From Rotaria sordida (Eukaryota > Rotifera > Eurotatoria > Philodinida > Philodinidae), in the NCBI GenBank assembly GCA_905250125.1, contig CAJNOL010000294.1, positions 103,087 through 167,086 on the forward strand: DNA of 64,000 bases, written 5' to 3'. The notes under the pieces were generated by a model. It was not told where the DNA came from and searched no databases. It saw only the letters and a list, made by a program, of their open reading frames with translations. Made by a program: the position numbers and the translations under genes. Shown in pieces: positions 13,432 through 26,800 of the stretch. Numbering within the stretch: position 1 is the first letter of the stretch; the number at the start of each line of letters is the position of its first letter.

Positions 13432-14098
13432 TCAAACAAATGTTTCTAAGATTTGTTTTGTAGGTACAATCGAATCATCTGCAGATAAATTTGAACTAAT
13501 ACCTGATTCACTAGATGAATATGGAATGTTTTTATTGATTATATTTAATGATGATCTAAAACAACAAAAACAAAAGAATGAAAATTCAATGTTTTCTTTT
13601 TCCTTTTAACTACCGTTTAGAATCCGAAGATAATTTAATATAATTTTCTTGTTGTTGATGAATATGTTTTTGAAAATTTTCTTTTAATTTTTCTAGATGT
13701 TTTTCATAGGGAATTGATATTGTTTCAATAATATTATTTCTAATTGTTTCATTTGATAAACATTTTCGTTGAATAATATTTTGTATAAGAATTTCATCAG
13801 CAAATCGAACATGTTTTTTCACTTTTTTTAAACATATTTCAAATAATAAACGTCGTGAATAATTTTTTTGATTAATTTTTGCAATAACTTTATAAATACA
13901 TGCTGAATCATTTAAAATTTTTTTCTTACAATCAGTATAAATATAAAGTAAATAATTGGTTGGATCACATGTTGGTAAAATTAATCGAATAACATCTTGA
14001 GCTGTCGTACGATTGTTTAAATTACTAATCCATTTAAGTCGTTTTTCATCATTATTTGTCAATGACATATAACGAACAGGTATTTCACTTATAAACAT
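13432..14098 (-). CDS. Small Ras-association domain protein (N-terminal RASSF-like)
   Basis: Two exons (14098-13614 and 13555-13432) separated by a 58-nt intron give 202 residues. The first 95 residues resemble the N-terminal RA domain of the RASSF7-10 group: a short beta start (EIPVRY), then an 'RTTAQDVIRLIL' helix that matches the family's RTTCxDVIxxLL, then a beta/alpha tail. RA domains adopt a ubiquitin fold and bind Ras-type GTPases. The following segment (KKHVRFADEIL) and a Lys/Gln-rich helix (about 125-155) may form a coiled coil, which RASSF7-10 proteins also carry. The protein is shorter than vertebrate members, and an extra 5' exon cannot be ruled out. The RA call is by pattern only. 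Confidence 0.65.
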
Positions 14099-16549
14099 TG
14101 CATTTGATAAATGACCTTAAAAAGATAGAAAAATATTTTGATAAATATAATATCTTAAGATAACATTTATATAATAAAATGTTTAAAAAAAATTAGGAAT
14201 AAGAGAAAACAAAATTTTGATTATAAGGTCATTAGCCAATTCATGATGAAAGAAAAATATAGACCATAATCATCAGTTGTATCTCTCTATTTTGGAAAAC
14301 TATCGTTTTTCCCCAACGTAACTCAACGATTTTCTTCGCTTTCCTTTACTCACCAAAACTCCACAATAAAGTTCGACTTCCGCCTCAATCTTGATGCACA
14401 ATGAGCAATTTTTATCACAAGAGAATTTTTTTGATAGAAATATTAGCTTATTGTACTCAAAAATAACATTGATGAAAAAAAAGATCATTTCTGATGGAAA
14501 ATCTCTGAAGTGGATCCTTACCCTAAGCCTCGGTATAAAAAACTGTTTATATTATTTTACGATAAAGAAATCGCGAAAAGACTGTATCTCCATCTAGAAG
14601 CATTTGCACTAACTAAATGTCAATTATAGAAGAACATGCTCGGAAAGTTTCATCGATATCATATTAGTGGAAAAAAGTGACGGTCAAATATAGTGAAGAC
14701 GTCTTTTCGGAAAACGCTTAATGTAAAAAGAATAATTATTTTTTCTGAAGGAAAACTTTTCTTTTTACTGAATAGAGAATAAGACCTAGTTTCAGATTAT
14801 ATATGATTTATTGTCCAACTCTTACAAAAAAATGATGTATCTCTAATGTTGCTGAAATTTGACCTTTTTGTAATTAAGTTTTTCTAATGAATTTAGTAGA
14901 TGAGACAAAATTTTTTCTACTAAAAAAATGACTTGTTAATTATAAGTGTATAAGTTACTATTCAAATCTCAAAAAAGTTCACTATCATTTTTCCATCCAA
15001 TATCTACATGATTGTCCACTTTGTGATACCTTAGTAATCATAAAGGATTCTTTATAAATATATATCCCTAAATGAATCATTCTATTCGAAGGACTTACTA
15101 AATAAAATTTAATAAATCCCGTTCTCGAGTCTATTTTTCTTTCTCTTATACTTACTTTCCATATCGATGATTATAGTGAACTAATATTATTGATTGAACA
15201 TACACTTGATATATATATACAAAATCGGTTGAATGAACGCGTAATTGGATTACATTTGCACTATATCGCACATAATCAAATGATTGCTCGAATATTTTCT
15301 CTCTCTCTCTCTGTTTCGTTCTCTATTTTTTGTCAATTTTTATTGTTTTATGTTAACAATGATTGGTAAATTGATTTATCTTTAATTGTTACTGCTGGTG
15401 CATGAGATTTTCTATTATGAGAAAAAATTCATTTTTCTAGTAAAAGAATATTAGAAAAAAAGAAACGAAGTACAACACCAGGTTGAAATATAAAAAAAGA
15501 AACAATAATGATAATGATGACATTCGATTAAATGTTATCTATTGAAAATTGAAAATCAATCGAAAGAAGAAGTGAGCAACACATCATCAAAGTGAATTTG
15601 CCTCGAACAAAAATAAAGCATAATTATAATGTACACTTAGGTGTTTAATACACATTGAAATAATTGAAGATGAAAGAAAATTGAATGAACTCTTTTTTCC
15701 TCTGGTTTATTGATAGTGAAGAGAAGAAAAGTAATGATAAAAAGAGTATTTTATATATATTCAAATACGATGACAACATAGATCATATTTGTTTCTATTT
15801 CATAGAATAAATGAATTGGAAATCAATTATGTATATCAAATAATGAAAATTTGAAATATTTTATTTATTAGATAGAAGATGATGAATATGTATTTAAAAA
15901 CAAACATGTTTTATTATTAGTTTTATGTCAACTGATAAATAGAAAGGAAAAGACTTTAAGCTGATTTAGATTTGAATATTGTCATATGTTCATATTTTTG
16001 TGTTAAGAGAAGATATGGAAAATATCACGCTTGTTTAAATCAATAAATCTCTTATATAACATCTTCTTTTCTTAGAAAAAAAAATTGTATTAGATGATTC
16101 TCATCGAATAGAACGTGCCAAGATTAAAATTCTGATGTCATTGAAATAAATCGAGAGGAAAGAATCGAGTTCGTTTTTGTCTTTCGTAATGAAATATGTT
16201 GATTAATATAAATGATTTTGTCTGTGATTATTATAACTATTATCTTCGAAGAATGTGATTTATTTGAAGATATGTAGGTACATTTTTTAATAGTATGTAT
16301 TAAACTTTTTTTTCTTGGTCGAAATGAACATGTAAAACCATAGAAGATTTGATTAAGCTAACAAGCAATGTGAGACGAATGAAAATATCTTATCTCAATG
16401 CTGAAATAAAGAAGTTTCGTTTTCTCTTGTTTGTTTGTTTGTATTTTTGTTACTAAGAAACATATAAGTCTAGTCCAAATGAATAATATCGACCATTCTG
16501 CATGTATATAATCTCGATAAAATCAACCATTTTCATTCTGTTAGCTATC
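14099..16549. other. Long intergenic region
   Basis: About 2.45 kb with no exon I can support. It contains a (TC)n run near 15297-15312 and many short A/T homopolymers. It should include the promoters of the divergent RASSF-like and hexosaminidase genes. The open frames of 60-70 codons here show no family signal. Confidence 0.45.
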
Positions 16550-19500
16550 ATGTTGCGTACAGTATATTTTTTCGAATATGTACTGTCTTTTATCATTTGT
16601 ATACATCATGTTTATTCAGTAATTGATTATATCGAAGCAAAATTTCCATTAAGAGTAAGTATAGGTTTTTTTTTTAGTTTTAATCAAGAAATTTTATTAT
16701 ATCTATGAATTAATAAATGTACAAAAGAAATAACAAAATTGATGAAATATTTAAACAAATAGAGATGTAAGAGAATAAAGAATATAAATTCATTGGTTAG
16801 ATAAATTTGTCTTTTAGTTAAATTTTTCATAATAATTTCATATGTATAATTATTTAATTTTAGGGTGAACCATCAGCACCAAATGCTCCATGGCCACAAC
16901 CTCAATATTTAAATGTTAGTTCTGATTATATTTATATTGATCCAGAATTTTTTATTGTCTATTCCAACCTAAAAAATTGTGATATTATTGATAAAGCTAT
17001 TGAACGTTATAAACCAATATTTTTTCCACCAAAATTATCAATTCAAATTCCAAATATATTTCATGAAGATCAAATTTTTCTATCAGTTTCTATTCTTGTA
17101 AAATCAAAAAAATGTCATACATATCCACAACTTCATGACGATCAATCTTGTAAATGATTGTTTTTTTTTTTGTTAATTTATTTTCCTTATAATAAATCGA
17201 ATTATTTATTTAGATAGTATTACAATTGAAAATTCTTATGGAATTATTTTTGCTGAAAATGTTTGGGGTGCACTTAATGGTCTTGAAACATTTTCACAAT
17301 TACTTTTTATTAATGAAAATAATTATGTAAGAAGTTTATTAATTAAAAAACAAAAATAATTAAATAAATATTTTAATTTCTGTTTTTCATAGTTAGTAAC
17401 AAATGCTTCAATATATATTCATGATTGGCCTCGTTTTCCATATCGTGGTATTCTTTTGGATACAGCTCGTCATTTTCTACCTGTTCCAATAATTAAACAA
17501 CATTTAGTAATTAAATTCCGATCAAAATATATAGTTAAATCTAGGTTTTTTTTCTCTAAAGGATGCAATGGTGTACAATAAATTTAATGTTTTTCATTGG
17601 CATATTACCGATGATCAATCATGGCCGTTTGTTTCTCAAAAATTCCCACAATTAACTGAAAAAGTTGAATATAATTTATTTTTTTTTTTGGATATTTTTG
17701 TTTTTGCATATAAATTTTTCTAGGGTGCATTCTCATCTGATCATGTTTATACACCTGATGATGTTCAAGATATTATTGAACATGCACGTCTTCGTGGCAT
17801 TCGTACAATACCTGAATTTGATACACCAGGTCATGTCGCTGCTCTTGGACGTGCATTTCCTGGTTTGTATTCATATTATAGAAATTGCCTTTATTATTTT
17901 ACATATTTTTTGTTTTTAAATAAAGAATTTTTAACTGATTGTTATAATGGTTCAATAGCAGGTCAAGCTATTTATGGTGTACATGCTGAACGAGAAATTC
18001 TTGATCCAACAAAAGAAGAAGTTTATAAATTTATGAATGAATTTTTAAAAGAAGTAAAAAATATTTTTAAATATGAATCATATATACATCTTGGTATGGA
18101 TGAAGTTTATCCAGCTTGTTGGTATGATCAGTTTAAATAAAATTTTTACAAATAAAAAAAGATTTCTTGTTCTTTTATTGTTTTAATAAATTGAAGGATG
18201 TCAAATCCAAATATTCAAAATTTTTTAAAAGAAAATAATATGTCGAATGGAACAGATTTAATGACATATTATTCAAAAGAAATTCTTAAATTAATGAAAT
18301 CAATTGGTGGTAAATCAATGGTATGGCAAGATATATGGGATGATGGTGTTAAATTACCATCAGATACTGTTATTGAAATATGGAAAGATACTTCACTTTT
18401 ATCTAATAGTCCATCGTGGTCTTATTATTTATCAAAAGCTACAAGTGAAGGATATGATGCTGTTCTTGCTGCTCCATTTTATTTAAATATGTAAAGAAAT
18501 AAAAAAAAGAACTTTTGTTTTTCTTTTTTATAAGATTTAAATGTTTTATTAGGATTAGCTATGGTAAATATAATACACCTGAATCGGTAATGAATTTAGA
18601 ATTTTTTAAATGGTATAATATTGATTTATTTGAAAATTTTACTGGTAGAAAAATAAATTTATATTTTATAATAATAAATAAATAAATAAAAATATTTATT
18701 TTATTTCAAGGTGATAATATTGCTCGACAACGATTAATTGGTGGTGAAGCTGCACTTTGGGCAGAATTTATTGATGGTACTAATAGTTTATCTCGTTTAT
18801 GGCCTCGAGTATCAGCTGTTGCTGAACGTTTATGGAGTTCAATTTATGTAAATAATCCAGAAGATGCTCAATTTCGACTTGATGTTCATCGATGTCGAAT
18901 GCTTAGGTTAGAAAATAATTGATATATACATGATATATTTTAGGCAAAATTAAACTTAGATAGAGTTCATTTTTAATTAGATACAAAACGACAAAAAGAT
19001 TTTTCTTTTACATTAAAAAAAATCTATACCACGTATTTATTTTTTGAAACTTATATTTTTGAAGAAAATAGTGAGTGTAAATTTTAAGTCGAAAATTTTT
19101 GGTTGCCCACTACAGACCTTAGCAATTGGAATTAAAGGCTATTGAATATGTTTCCATTGCAACCACAGATATAAATCATTGTGTAAGCCTTTGATTATTT
19201 CATTTTACTTGTTACAAATTTTAAAGTATATTACATTACATAAAAAAATTTATATTACATTACATGGAATATGTCAGCTTCACATTTCAACCCCAAATAA
19301 GCTGTGCACTAACAAGCTTTTTTTAATTTGATAAAGTATTCATTTTCATGTGTTCTTATTGTAGTGTATGTATCAATGACGTCTTCTGTATCGATATCAC
19401 AAATTGATTTTCGAAAATATTTTTATGAATAAGCAAATCAACATACGACATTTTTTGAGTATTAAATTTCGAGATAAGTTAGTTTTTATTGTACCATAGG

Positions 19501-20053
19501 GTATACATAAACTAAAAAAATCTCTTCATTGTTTGTTTTTGGTATGGACATAACAAAGCTTAACAATACAATATATTTATACTTAATATGTCATCTATAG
19601 AGCACGTTTAATTCGAAGACAAATGACCATCAATAAAAAATGGTATTCAAAAAAGCATAAGCTTAAATGGTTCTTTTTGTTTTGGTCAAAGTATGCTAAG
19701 ATAAACTAGATTTCAATTGAGAATATTAGCAAACTTTACAGCTTCCTTAATTCAACTATACTTGAATTAAAGTTAAAAATAAGTTAATAAAAAAATATAA
19801 GATCAATTATTTATTTTCAATTTTATTTTATTTTTATATCATTTAAAAATTCTAATTTAATCTTGCCTAACACAAAAATATCTATAAAACTTTGATAAAA
19901 TAACAAAAAATTCTTGATTAATATTTTTATTAATTTTGTTTTAATAGACGTGGTATTCCAGCTGCACCAATACTTAATGGTTATTGTGGTTCATATGAAG
20001 TAGGAATGAAACATTCGATGGTTAATGAACCTATTTTTAATTATATTAATTGA
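16550..20053 (+). CDS. Beta-N-acetylhexosaminidase, GH20 family (HEXA/HEXB type)
   Basis: Eleven exons join in frame (16550-16654, 16864-17149, 17214-17326, 17393-17506, 17562-17663, 17724-17862, 17926-18130, 18197-18490, 18553-18644, 18711-18906, 19948-20053) for 583 residues. The enzyme removes terminal N-acetylglucosamine or N-acetylgalactosamine from glycans and glycolipids, normally in lysosomes, or as a secreted chitin-degrading form. The catalytic Asp-Glu pair lies in [12 protein letters not shown] (about Asp345-Glu346). Other GH20 landmarks are [43 protein letters not shown] and [12 protein letters not shown]. The start at 16550 gives a signal peptide and a better start context than 16502. 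Intron 10 (1,041 nt) is unusually long and may hold a decayed insertion. Final residues correspond to the usual C-terminal RRG...GYC segment. Confidence 0.94.
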
Positions 20054-20083
20054 TATACATATATATATACATAGATGTTTATT

Positions 20084-20503
20084 TTATAGTTTAATAAAAG
20101 AACTTAAAGGATATAATAATGTAGAACAATTTTCATAGATAGCCTTTGAATTTTTATTAATAAGATTTTGAACATGAGTTATCCATTGAAAATCAGGTAA
20201 TGCAACAATTGGAAGATCTTTATAATAAGCTTCTATATATTTAACATATGTTTTTAATCGATCTCGATCTTCTGTTAAATGATTAGTCCATTCAGTTTGA
20301 CTATGTGCATGATATAAGAATTGAGCAAGAATATTATCAATTCGATTTATCATATCTATAAATTCAAATTTAATATCAGTATGATGATGTTCGATTAAAC
20401 ATCGATAACAAAATGAAATTAAACAATGAGAACATTGATAAGTATTAGTTAATGTTAATTCAGAAGAACATTTACATTTAATTAATAAATTTGTTGAAGG
20501 CAT
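20084..20503 (-). CDS. Small B-box-like zinc-binding protein
   Basis: This intronless 139-codon frame ends only 30 bp from the convergent hexosaminidase stop. Residues about 10-40 hold a Cys/His cluster (CKC...CSHC...CYRC...HHH) with B-box-type spacing, followed by a helical region of about 80 residues. B-boxes usually mediate protein interaction in TRIM-like proteins, but no RING or coiled coil of normal length is present. The frame is compact and its codon usage resembles its neighbours. Function is unknown; it may be a fragment of a larger ancestor. Confidence 0.6.
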   Translation of the reverse strand: MPSTNLLIKCKCSSELTLTNTYQCSHCLISFCYRCLIEHHHTDIKFEFIDMINRIDNILAQFLYHAHSQTEWTNHLTEDRDRLKTYVKYIEAYYKDLPIVALPDFQWITHVQNLINKNSKAIYENCSTLLYPLSSFIKL

Positions 20504-21038
20504 TATAATATTAATAATAAATGATCAAAACTTCTTATAGTAATTTATGAATAATATACATATTGTTTTGTTTATATAGTCTTCAAAAGCGACCTCTGCA
20601 ACCCTAACTTTCCATTGCAATAATTTTTCTTGGAGAAAGCCTATTACGAAAAGTAAGGAAAGAAAAAAAAACCCATGATAAAGTCTTTCGTAAGTAGGAA
20701 GTGACTTCTTTGCGTTATTTGTATATTTATCAATATAGCTTTTCTCAGAACATAATGTTATTTTTAGATCGTAATTTGGCAAATGAGTGTATAAATCAAA
20801 GGATGTATTTCACTGTCAAGAAAAAAGAAATGCGTAAACATTAATTTCTATTTTTGTGGTTTCGTTCTTAGAAAAGAAAAATGTAAAATGATACATAGTA
20901 AGAAGGATATCGATGGATTCAAATCCATTATATAATAATTAATTAAGAACAAGTATATATATATATATATATATTTCATTAAAATTTATTTGCTAGAAAA
21001 TTCTTTATTCACAAATCAATTAAGACACATAAAATCTA
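20504..21038. other. Intergenic region with (TA)n run
   Basis: About 535 bp lie between the B-box-like gene and the end of the next minus-strand transcription block. A (TA)n microsatellite occupies about 20955-20973. Nothing else was recognised. Confidence 0.5.
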
Positions 21039-22744
21039 TCACATCCAAGGTGTTGGACACGGTGGATTAAGCAAGGATTTAGCACGATGCACATTATGAT
21101 TAGAATTGCTCGTATGACTTAAATCATGTAAACGTAATGATGGTGTACTAGAAAAAAGAAAATATTTGTTTTTATTTATTTATATAAACAAAAAAAAAAA
21201 GAAGAAAAATTTACTAGCGTCCTTTAGGTGATTGAGATTGTCGAGTGAAACTTAATGGTGTTGTTGTCATTCGATGACTTTCAATACGAAAATCTTGAAA
21301 ACTCTCTGGTCGAACTCCTAAAATAATATATAATTAATTATATTCTGAGTATAAAAAAAAAATCTAAAGCTTTACCTTTATATAGAGCATGATCTCTTGA
21401 TGATGGTGATGTTAATATTGGTACACGTGGTATTCTAAAAAAAAATTAATAAAAAAAAAATTTATCAATCAATATCCTATAACATACCCATAACTAGTTA
21501 ATGGTCGAAAAGATCGACGTACAAGTGAAGCAACAACTTTTTCCATGCGTCCTATTCGTTCATTTTGCATATCAGGTCCATTAAACCATTGTAAAGCATT
21601 ATGCACTGGTATATGAACACGATGTGTTGATGATCGTCGACTAGTAACTGGTGTTACAGGAACATTTGATGAATGTTCAAGTATTGACATAATACGTGAT
21701 GGTTCATAATCATTCATATTTGATGAATGTGCTGGTTGTTGTATTTTTTCAAATGATACAATAGGTGCATGAGGTTGATTAGGCATAAGTAGAAGCATTG
21801 ATTCAATAAGAACTGGTGATGTAGAAACAGTTTCACCATTGATAGAAGTTTTTATTTGTTCTTGTTTTTGTTTTATTATACGAACAGACATAGGACGTTC
21901 GATGATTGATATTCTTCGAAGTACAAAAAACAAAAAAGAAGAGTTCACATAAATAAATAAAATAAGATCAATTTATCTACTCTTCTGGTGTAACCACTTT
22001 ACGTTCAATTATTGGAGAAGTTGGTGGAGGAGAATTTGATATGTCTTGAGAATTACGTGTTGTTTCTTGATGAATAATAGGAACTGATGGAGAAGGAGTT
22101 GTTTCACGTGGTGCATCAACAAATGCTTCTCTAGATTTTGAAAAAATAATAAAAATTTTATTAAAGAAAAACAAAAAAAGATTAAATGACATATACTTTG
22201 GTTTATTGAGGTCTATATTTAAAAAACAAAAAACAACAACCTATTGAATTACATTGAAAGAAAAATAGTACAACTTACTCATTTCAAAAAGTTTTGGTGT
22301 AACACGTCCTTTTTCAATAGATTCTGATGTCTAATTAACAACAAAAAAAAATGTATTTTAAACTGATAAATTAATTATCTAAATGCTTACTCTTGATAGT
22401 ATTGTTCTTGATGAAGATGGAAGTGGAGGCGGTAGTAGCGAAGGAGGAACTAATCGAGGTGTTTCACTTCGTATTGTTGTCATTTGTAATGTTATTTTAT
22501 CACCAGATGCAAATTTTGGTTTCCAATATTCATGTGAAGGATCCCATTCAAAATTATTCATATTAACATAAGTAGTATGATCATTTGCTGAACCATTACT
22601 AACCATCGCACCATTAAGAGCAAGAATATGATCAAGTTGAATCATTGCAATTTCTGTATCGGGTAATGTTACAATACGACCAAAACTTTGTGGAGCAGTT
22701 AATATACGATCACCAATAGCTGAATAATAATCATAAGACTTTTT
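21039..22744 (-). CDS. Proline/serine-rich protein block: 3' part of the LRR gene or separate gene
   Basis: A run of at least eight exons reads from about 22744 (or 22738) to a TGA at 21041-21039. The first exons are 22744-22391 and 22330-22279; later ones cover about 22160-21980, 21925-21490 and three small exons. The first exon encodes a folded-looking segment, with SFGRIVTLPDTEIA, WDPSHEYWKPKF and GDKITLQMTTI, in which W/F/GD spacing suggests a small beta domain. The rest is low complexity, with proline-rich stretches (LLPPPLPSSS, SPPPTSP) and Ser/Thr-rich tails. No start codon lies in frame, so a 5' exon is required. The upstream LRR exons end in phase 1 while this block needs phase 0, so the join is not proven. 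I do not recognise the family. Confidence 0.55.
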
Positions 22745-22921
22745 CTTTGATTTTTGTAAGAAGAAATGTTAGTAAGATGACTTTTTTTTTTGTATTATTA
22801 TTTAAAAAAAAGAGAAGAAGAATAAGAGGAATACAACGTCATTTACTATTTTTTGTTTTTGTTTAAGAGATTTTCTTAATGAAATTATTATATCAAATTG
22901 TTTTTTCGTACATCAAATAAA

Positions 22922-23200
22922 TTGTGAAGAAATAATGTGATATTAGTTTTATTTCGACAATTAAACAATTCAAAGACAACATTTGAAAGTTTTAATCAAG
23001 TTGTAATCTCATATTAGGTCAACATGTTCGTGATGAGGAATCGACCCGACACATGGGTCCGGATGCAAACTCGTCTAATCAGTTCAGATCCTTAGTATGA
23101 TCTCACTTCGAAGTCTGACCCATCAATTAATGAGATCTCGACGTTTTGAAACATTATTTGCTAATTTATATAAAAGCATAATAGTGAAAACTTCATGATT
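22922..23200. repeat. Fold-back element with tRNA-like loop
   Basis: The outer parts are mutually complementary though degenerate: left TTGTGAAGAAATAATG... and right, reverse complemented, ATCATGAAGTTTTCAC..., then both run through ATCTCAT and GGTCA motifs. The loop (about 23035-23095) is much richer in G+C. On the minus strand it contains TCGGGTCGATTCCTC, close to the tRNA B-box consensus. No complete cloverleaf could be drawn. Confidence 0.5.
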
Positions 23201-23894
23201 GAACAACTTTTTATACTTGAGAACAGATTACAGAAATGGAAAGAGATATTGGTTGGTTAAAAAAAAACATTCTTTTTTTAATGAAAATTCATCTAGAAAT
23301 GATGATGAAGTAATTGAATATATGGAGAAGAAAATGAATTCTGAACAAGATGAACATGAATTATCGTGAGGGAAAAAATATTCATGTATGTATTCATAAT
23401 TATGATGTTTGGCATCAACACTATATTCCATTTCAATATCAAGCCAACGTATACTTAGTGAAATTGATCGGATTTTAGGAATAGAAAGACACTAAGTGAA
23501 TCCTGAATCACTTGCTTTTTTTGTGGAATTTGAGATGATCTCTTTTCTTTCGTTGCTGCTTATGGAAGAAACCAAATTATATACTTTTTCATATACAACA
23601 AAAAATTCGTACCATGTAGGGTGCTACTCATTAATGTTAAAAGTCTGTTACATTCTCTATAATTCTTTTAATTTATTTAAAATCTATCTCACTCAATACA
23701 TGTTATTATATAGGATTCAGACAACAGATCTTTAGATTGCATAGGAATACTCATTTTATAACTTAAATGTATCTGTCATAGACGAGTTAATTAAAAAACA
23801 TAAATGAACACCTCTATCATTTAAATTTGCGTATGTATATATATCGCAATGATATATTTACAAAACTAGATTAATTTCATAGATGAAAATTTAC

Positions 23895-26800
23895 CCGGTA
23901 TACGATTAACATTTGCACGTTGTGAAGATTTTGGTGATAATACAGTTTGTTCCTGTAATCGTTTATTTGAATTTTCAATTTCTGGTTTTGTCGTATCCTA
24001 ATCAATGGAATACGTTAAGATATTATGCAAATAATATATATATATATATTTTTTTTTTAAAATATTACATAAACTGCTGGTAATGGTTCATTAATTTTTT
24101 TCATTCGTTTAGATGATAATGTTCGAATAGTCATTTTTATTATATTGCCAATAATTGAACTAAATAATTCTTTTTGTTCTTCACCTGTTTTCTATTGATT
24201 AAAAAAGAAAATAGAAATATTTATTGGCTGATATCGACTTCGATTTTTCTTACTTGATCAGCATTAAAACTTTGTAAAACATCTCTAATACTTCCATATG
24301 CTGGTGATCGTTCTAATGCTTGTTTTAAAATAGAACTTACATCTAACAGGAAGAAAAAAAAGATCTTAATCTTATCGAATTGAATTATTTCTTTTTTGTT
24401 TTTAAAACATACTTGCATTATTAATAAGTGTATAAAATAATGGACACATAATTAATACTTGCATAACTTCAAGACAAACCATTGATTTTGCTTCAGAAAT
24501 TCTAAAGATTTTAATATAAAAGAAATTATTTATATTTTCAATTTTTGTTTTTACAATCCAGGATTTGAATGAACTTGATTCGTATTTGAAGAAGAAGACA
24601 ATTGTCGTACTTGATTTGTAAGAACAATTGATAGACTATTAAAAAGTTTATCATAAAATGCTGCTGGCTAAAAGAAAAAATAAACAGAAGATTTGGATTT
24701 AAAGAAAAATAAATAATAATTTACATGATTGTCATCTCGATCAAGTCGTGCACCTGCATGAACAAGAGATGCAATCATACATTTTAATTGTTCACTTGAT
24801 GAAAATATATGAGAAATATTTAAATTTCTAAATAAATATAAATTCATCGAAATATTTATTTAATCAAAAAATATAGCTTTTTTTTAAAATAAATACCCAA
24901 TAGTTTTTATGTGAGTAACATCTAAAACATTATGTAATAATTCACCAGGAATTTGATAAATAATATCAGTCTGTTGAAAATAACAAAATAAAAATATTAG
25001 AAATTTAATTCAATGTTATATTATACAAAGACCAGACGAAAAAATATCAAAAATTTCAACTAACAAGACATTCTTTATTTTACTAATATTATAACATAGA
25101 TTACACATATAGAGGCAGCGAAATGTTTTCATTCTATGTTAGACTCAATATTTTTTATAAGATTCTCATTTGTATGTTAAAACGTGCGTGAAGATGAATT
25201 TTTGAATGTCATTTAGATGAAATATAGCTACTGTCTCTTCTATTGAATTCATGTTTTGTAACGTGTAACAGTAGTATAGATCAAAAAACATTTGAATATT
25301 TATGTTCATCGAAATGCGATCTTCGAAAAGAAGAGATTCTGATCTGCTTTACCGAAAAAAGTTTAATGACGAAATCGAAATGTTTCACAAAAAAGTAAGA
25401 TGTTGCATTGTGGGCTTCTTCAATGTTAAAAATGTTTAATCGACATGTAATCTTAGTCATCGAAGGCAAAGGAAAATTTTGGCAGATTCTAGTTCATCTG
25501 TCTGATATTTTTCTTATAGCTTTTCTTCACTTATAATAAAGAACCTCATTTCATGTCATTGCCGATATATGATTCAATATTTACTTGGACAAAAGTCAAT
25601 GTTTTCTCAAAAATGCTTTTCTAAGTCTGCTTATTTACGAAAATGTTATTAATAGCTGTCAGAGGTGGCGAAAAAAATTGGCGTTTGTACAAAAAATGTG
25701 ATGCGTTGCTCAAATCTATCAATTTAATGGAAGAAAAAAATTTCGAATAAAACCGCGGTTTGAGTAGCGAAAAAATTTAGCTCGCATCGCGATTTTCTCT
25801 GTTCCTACCGTGGCTTCGACCGGCTTACAAAAATCGAATAAATGTTCTGGTTTTCACCACTTATGGAAACCACGGTTTTATTCCAATTACTATATTTTTC
25901 CCTTCCGACCTATGAATTCATTTATGAAATTATGTATTACTTACGACAAGTAAAATAAGAAGCATATTAAATTCTTCAATATGTGTTTGTCGAAGATCGA
26001 TCATTTGTGGAAGTATATGACGATTTTGTGTGAGAAATTCGTCATATTTTCTAATTAAAAATATATATTTAAATAACTTTTTTGTTTTTATTTTTGTTAA
26101 ATATTTTCATACTTTTCATCATCATATTTCATTTCTGTAAGTAATAAATCTTGAATAGTATAAGCTAAATGTTTTATTCGTTTTTTATCAAGTTCTATAT
26201 AAACTTTTTCTTTAATACGAATTATTTATAATTTCTTTCTACCTGAATTAACAAAACAATTCATTGGAAATTTAGCAAATAGTTCAGTTGCCTATAGAAG
26301 AGACCAAAAAAAATAATGAAGTTGCTGTTAATAAGTTATTTAAATCTTATTCTTACTTTTGCTCCAAAAAGTCCATTAACTGAACGATCTTTTAAATTTG
26401 TTGGCATAAATATATCACGTGCTAATTTTCGTCGCTAGAAAAGAAAAAACAGATTTAAACTCGCGGATTTTCATTCAAATTAAATATATCTTACAACAGG
26501 TTTTTGTGTTAATGATGATTGTGTAAAGAATTCATCTACTTGATTTCGTTCTGTAGCTAAAAGAAAATCGGGGAAAAAAATACAATATTTATTTGCTTTA
26601 TTTAATAAGATTTACTTGAAACAAAAATTCCATCACACATCCATATTCGTGGTAAACAATCGAGTATATGTTGACGATCTATATAAATGAATTAGAGGAA
26701 AAAAAAATTTTTTTTGCTTTCGTTTTTAGGAAAATATTCTTTGTCTTTTTTTACAATTTGGATCAGCATCAAGAGTAGAATTTCCATCAAGTCGTAAATC

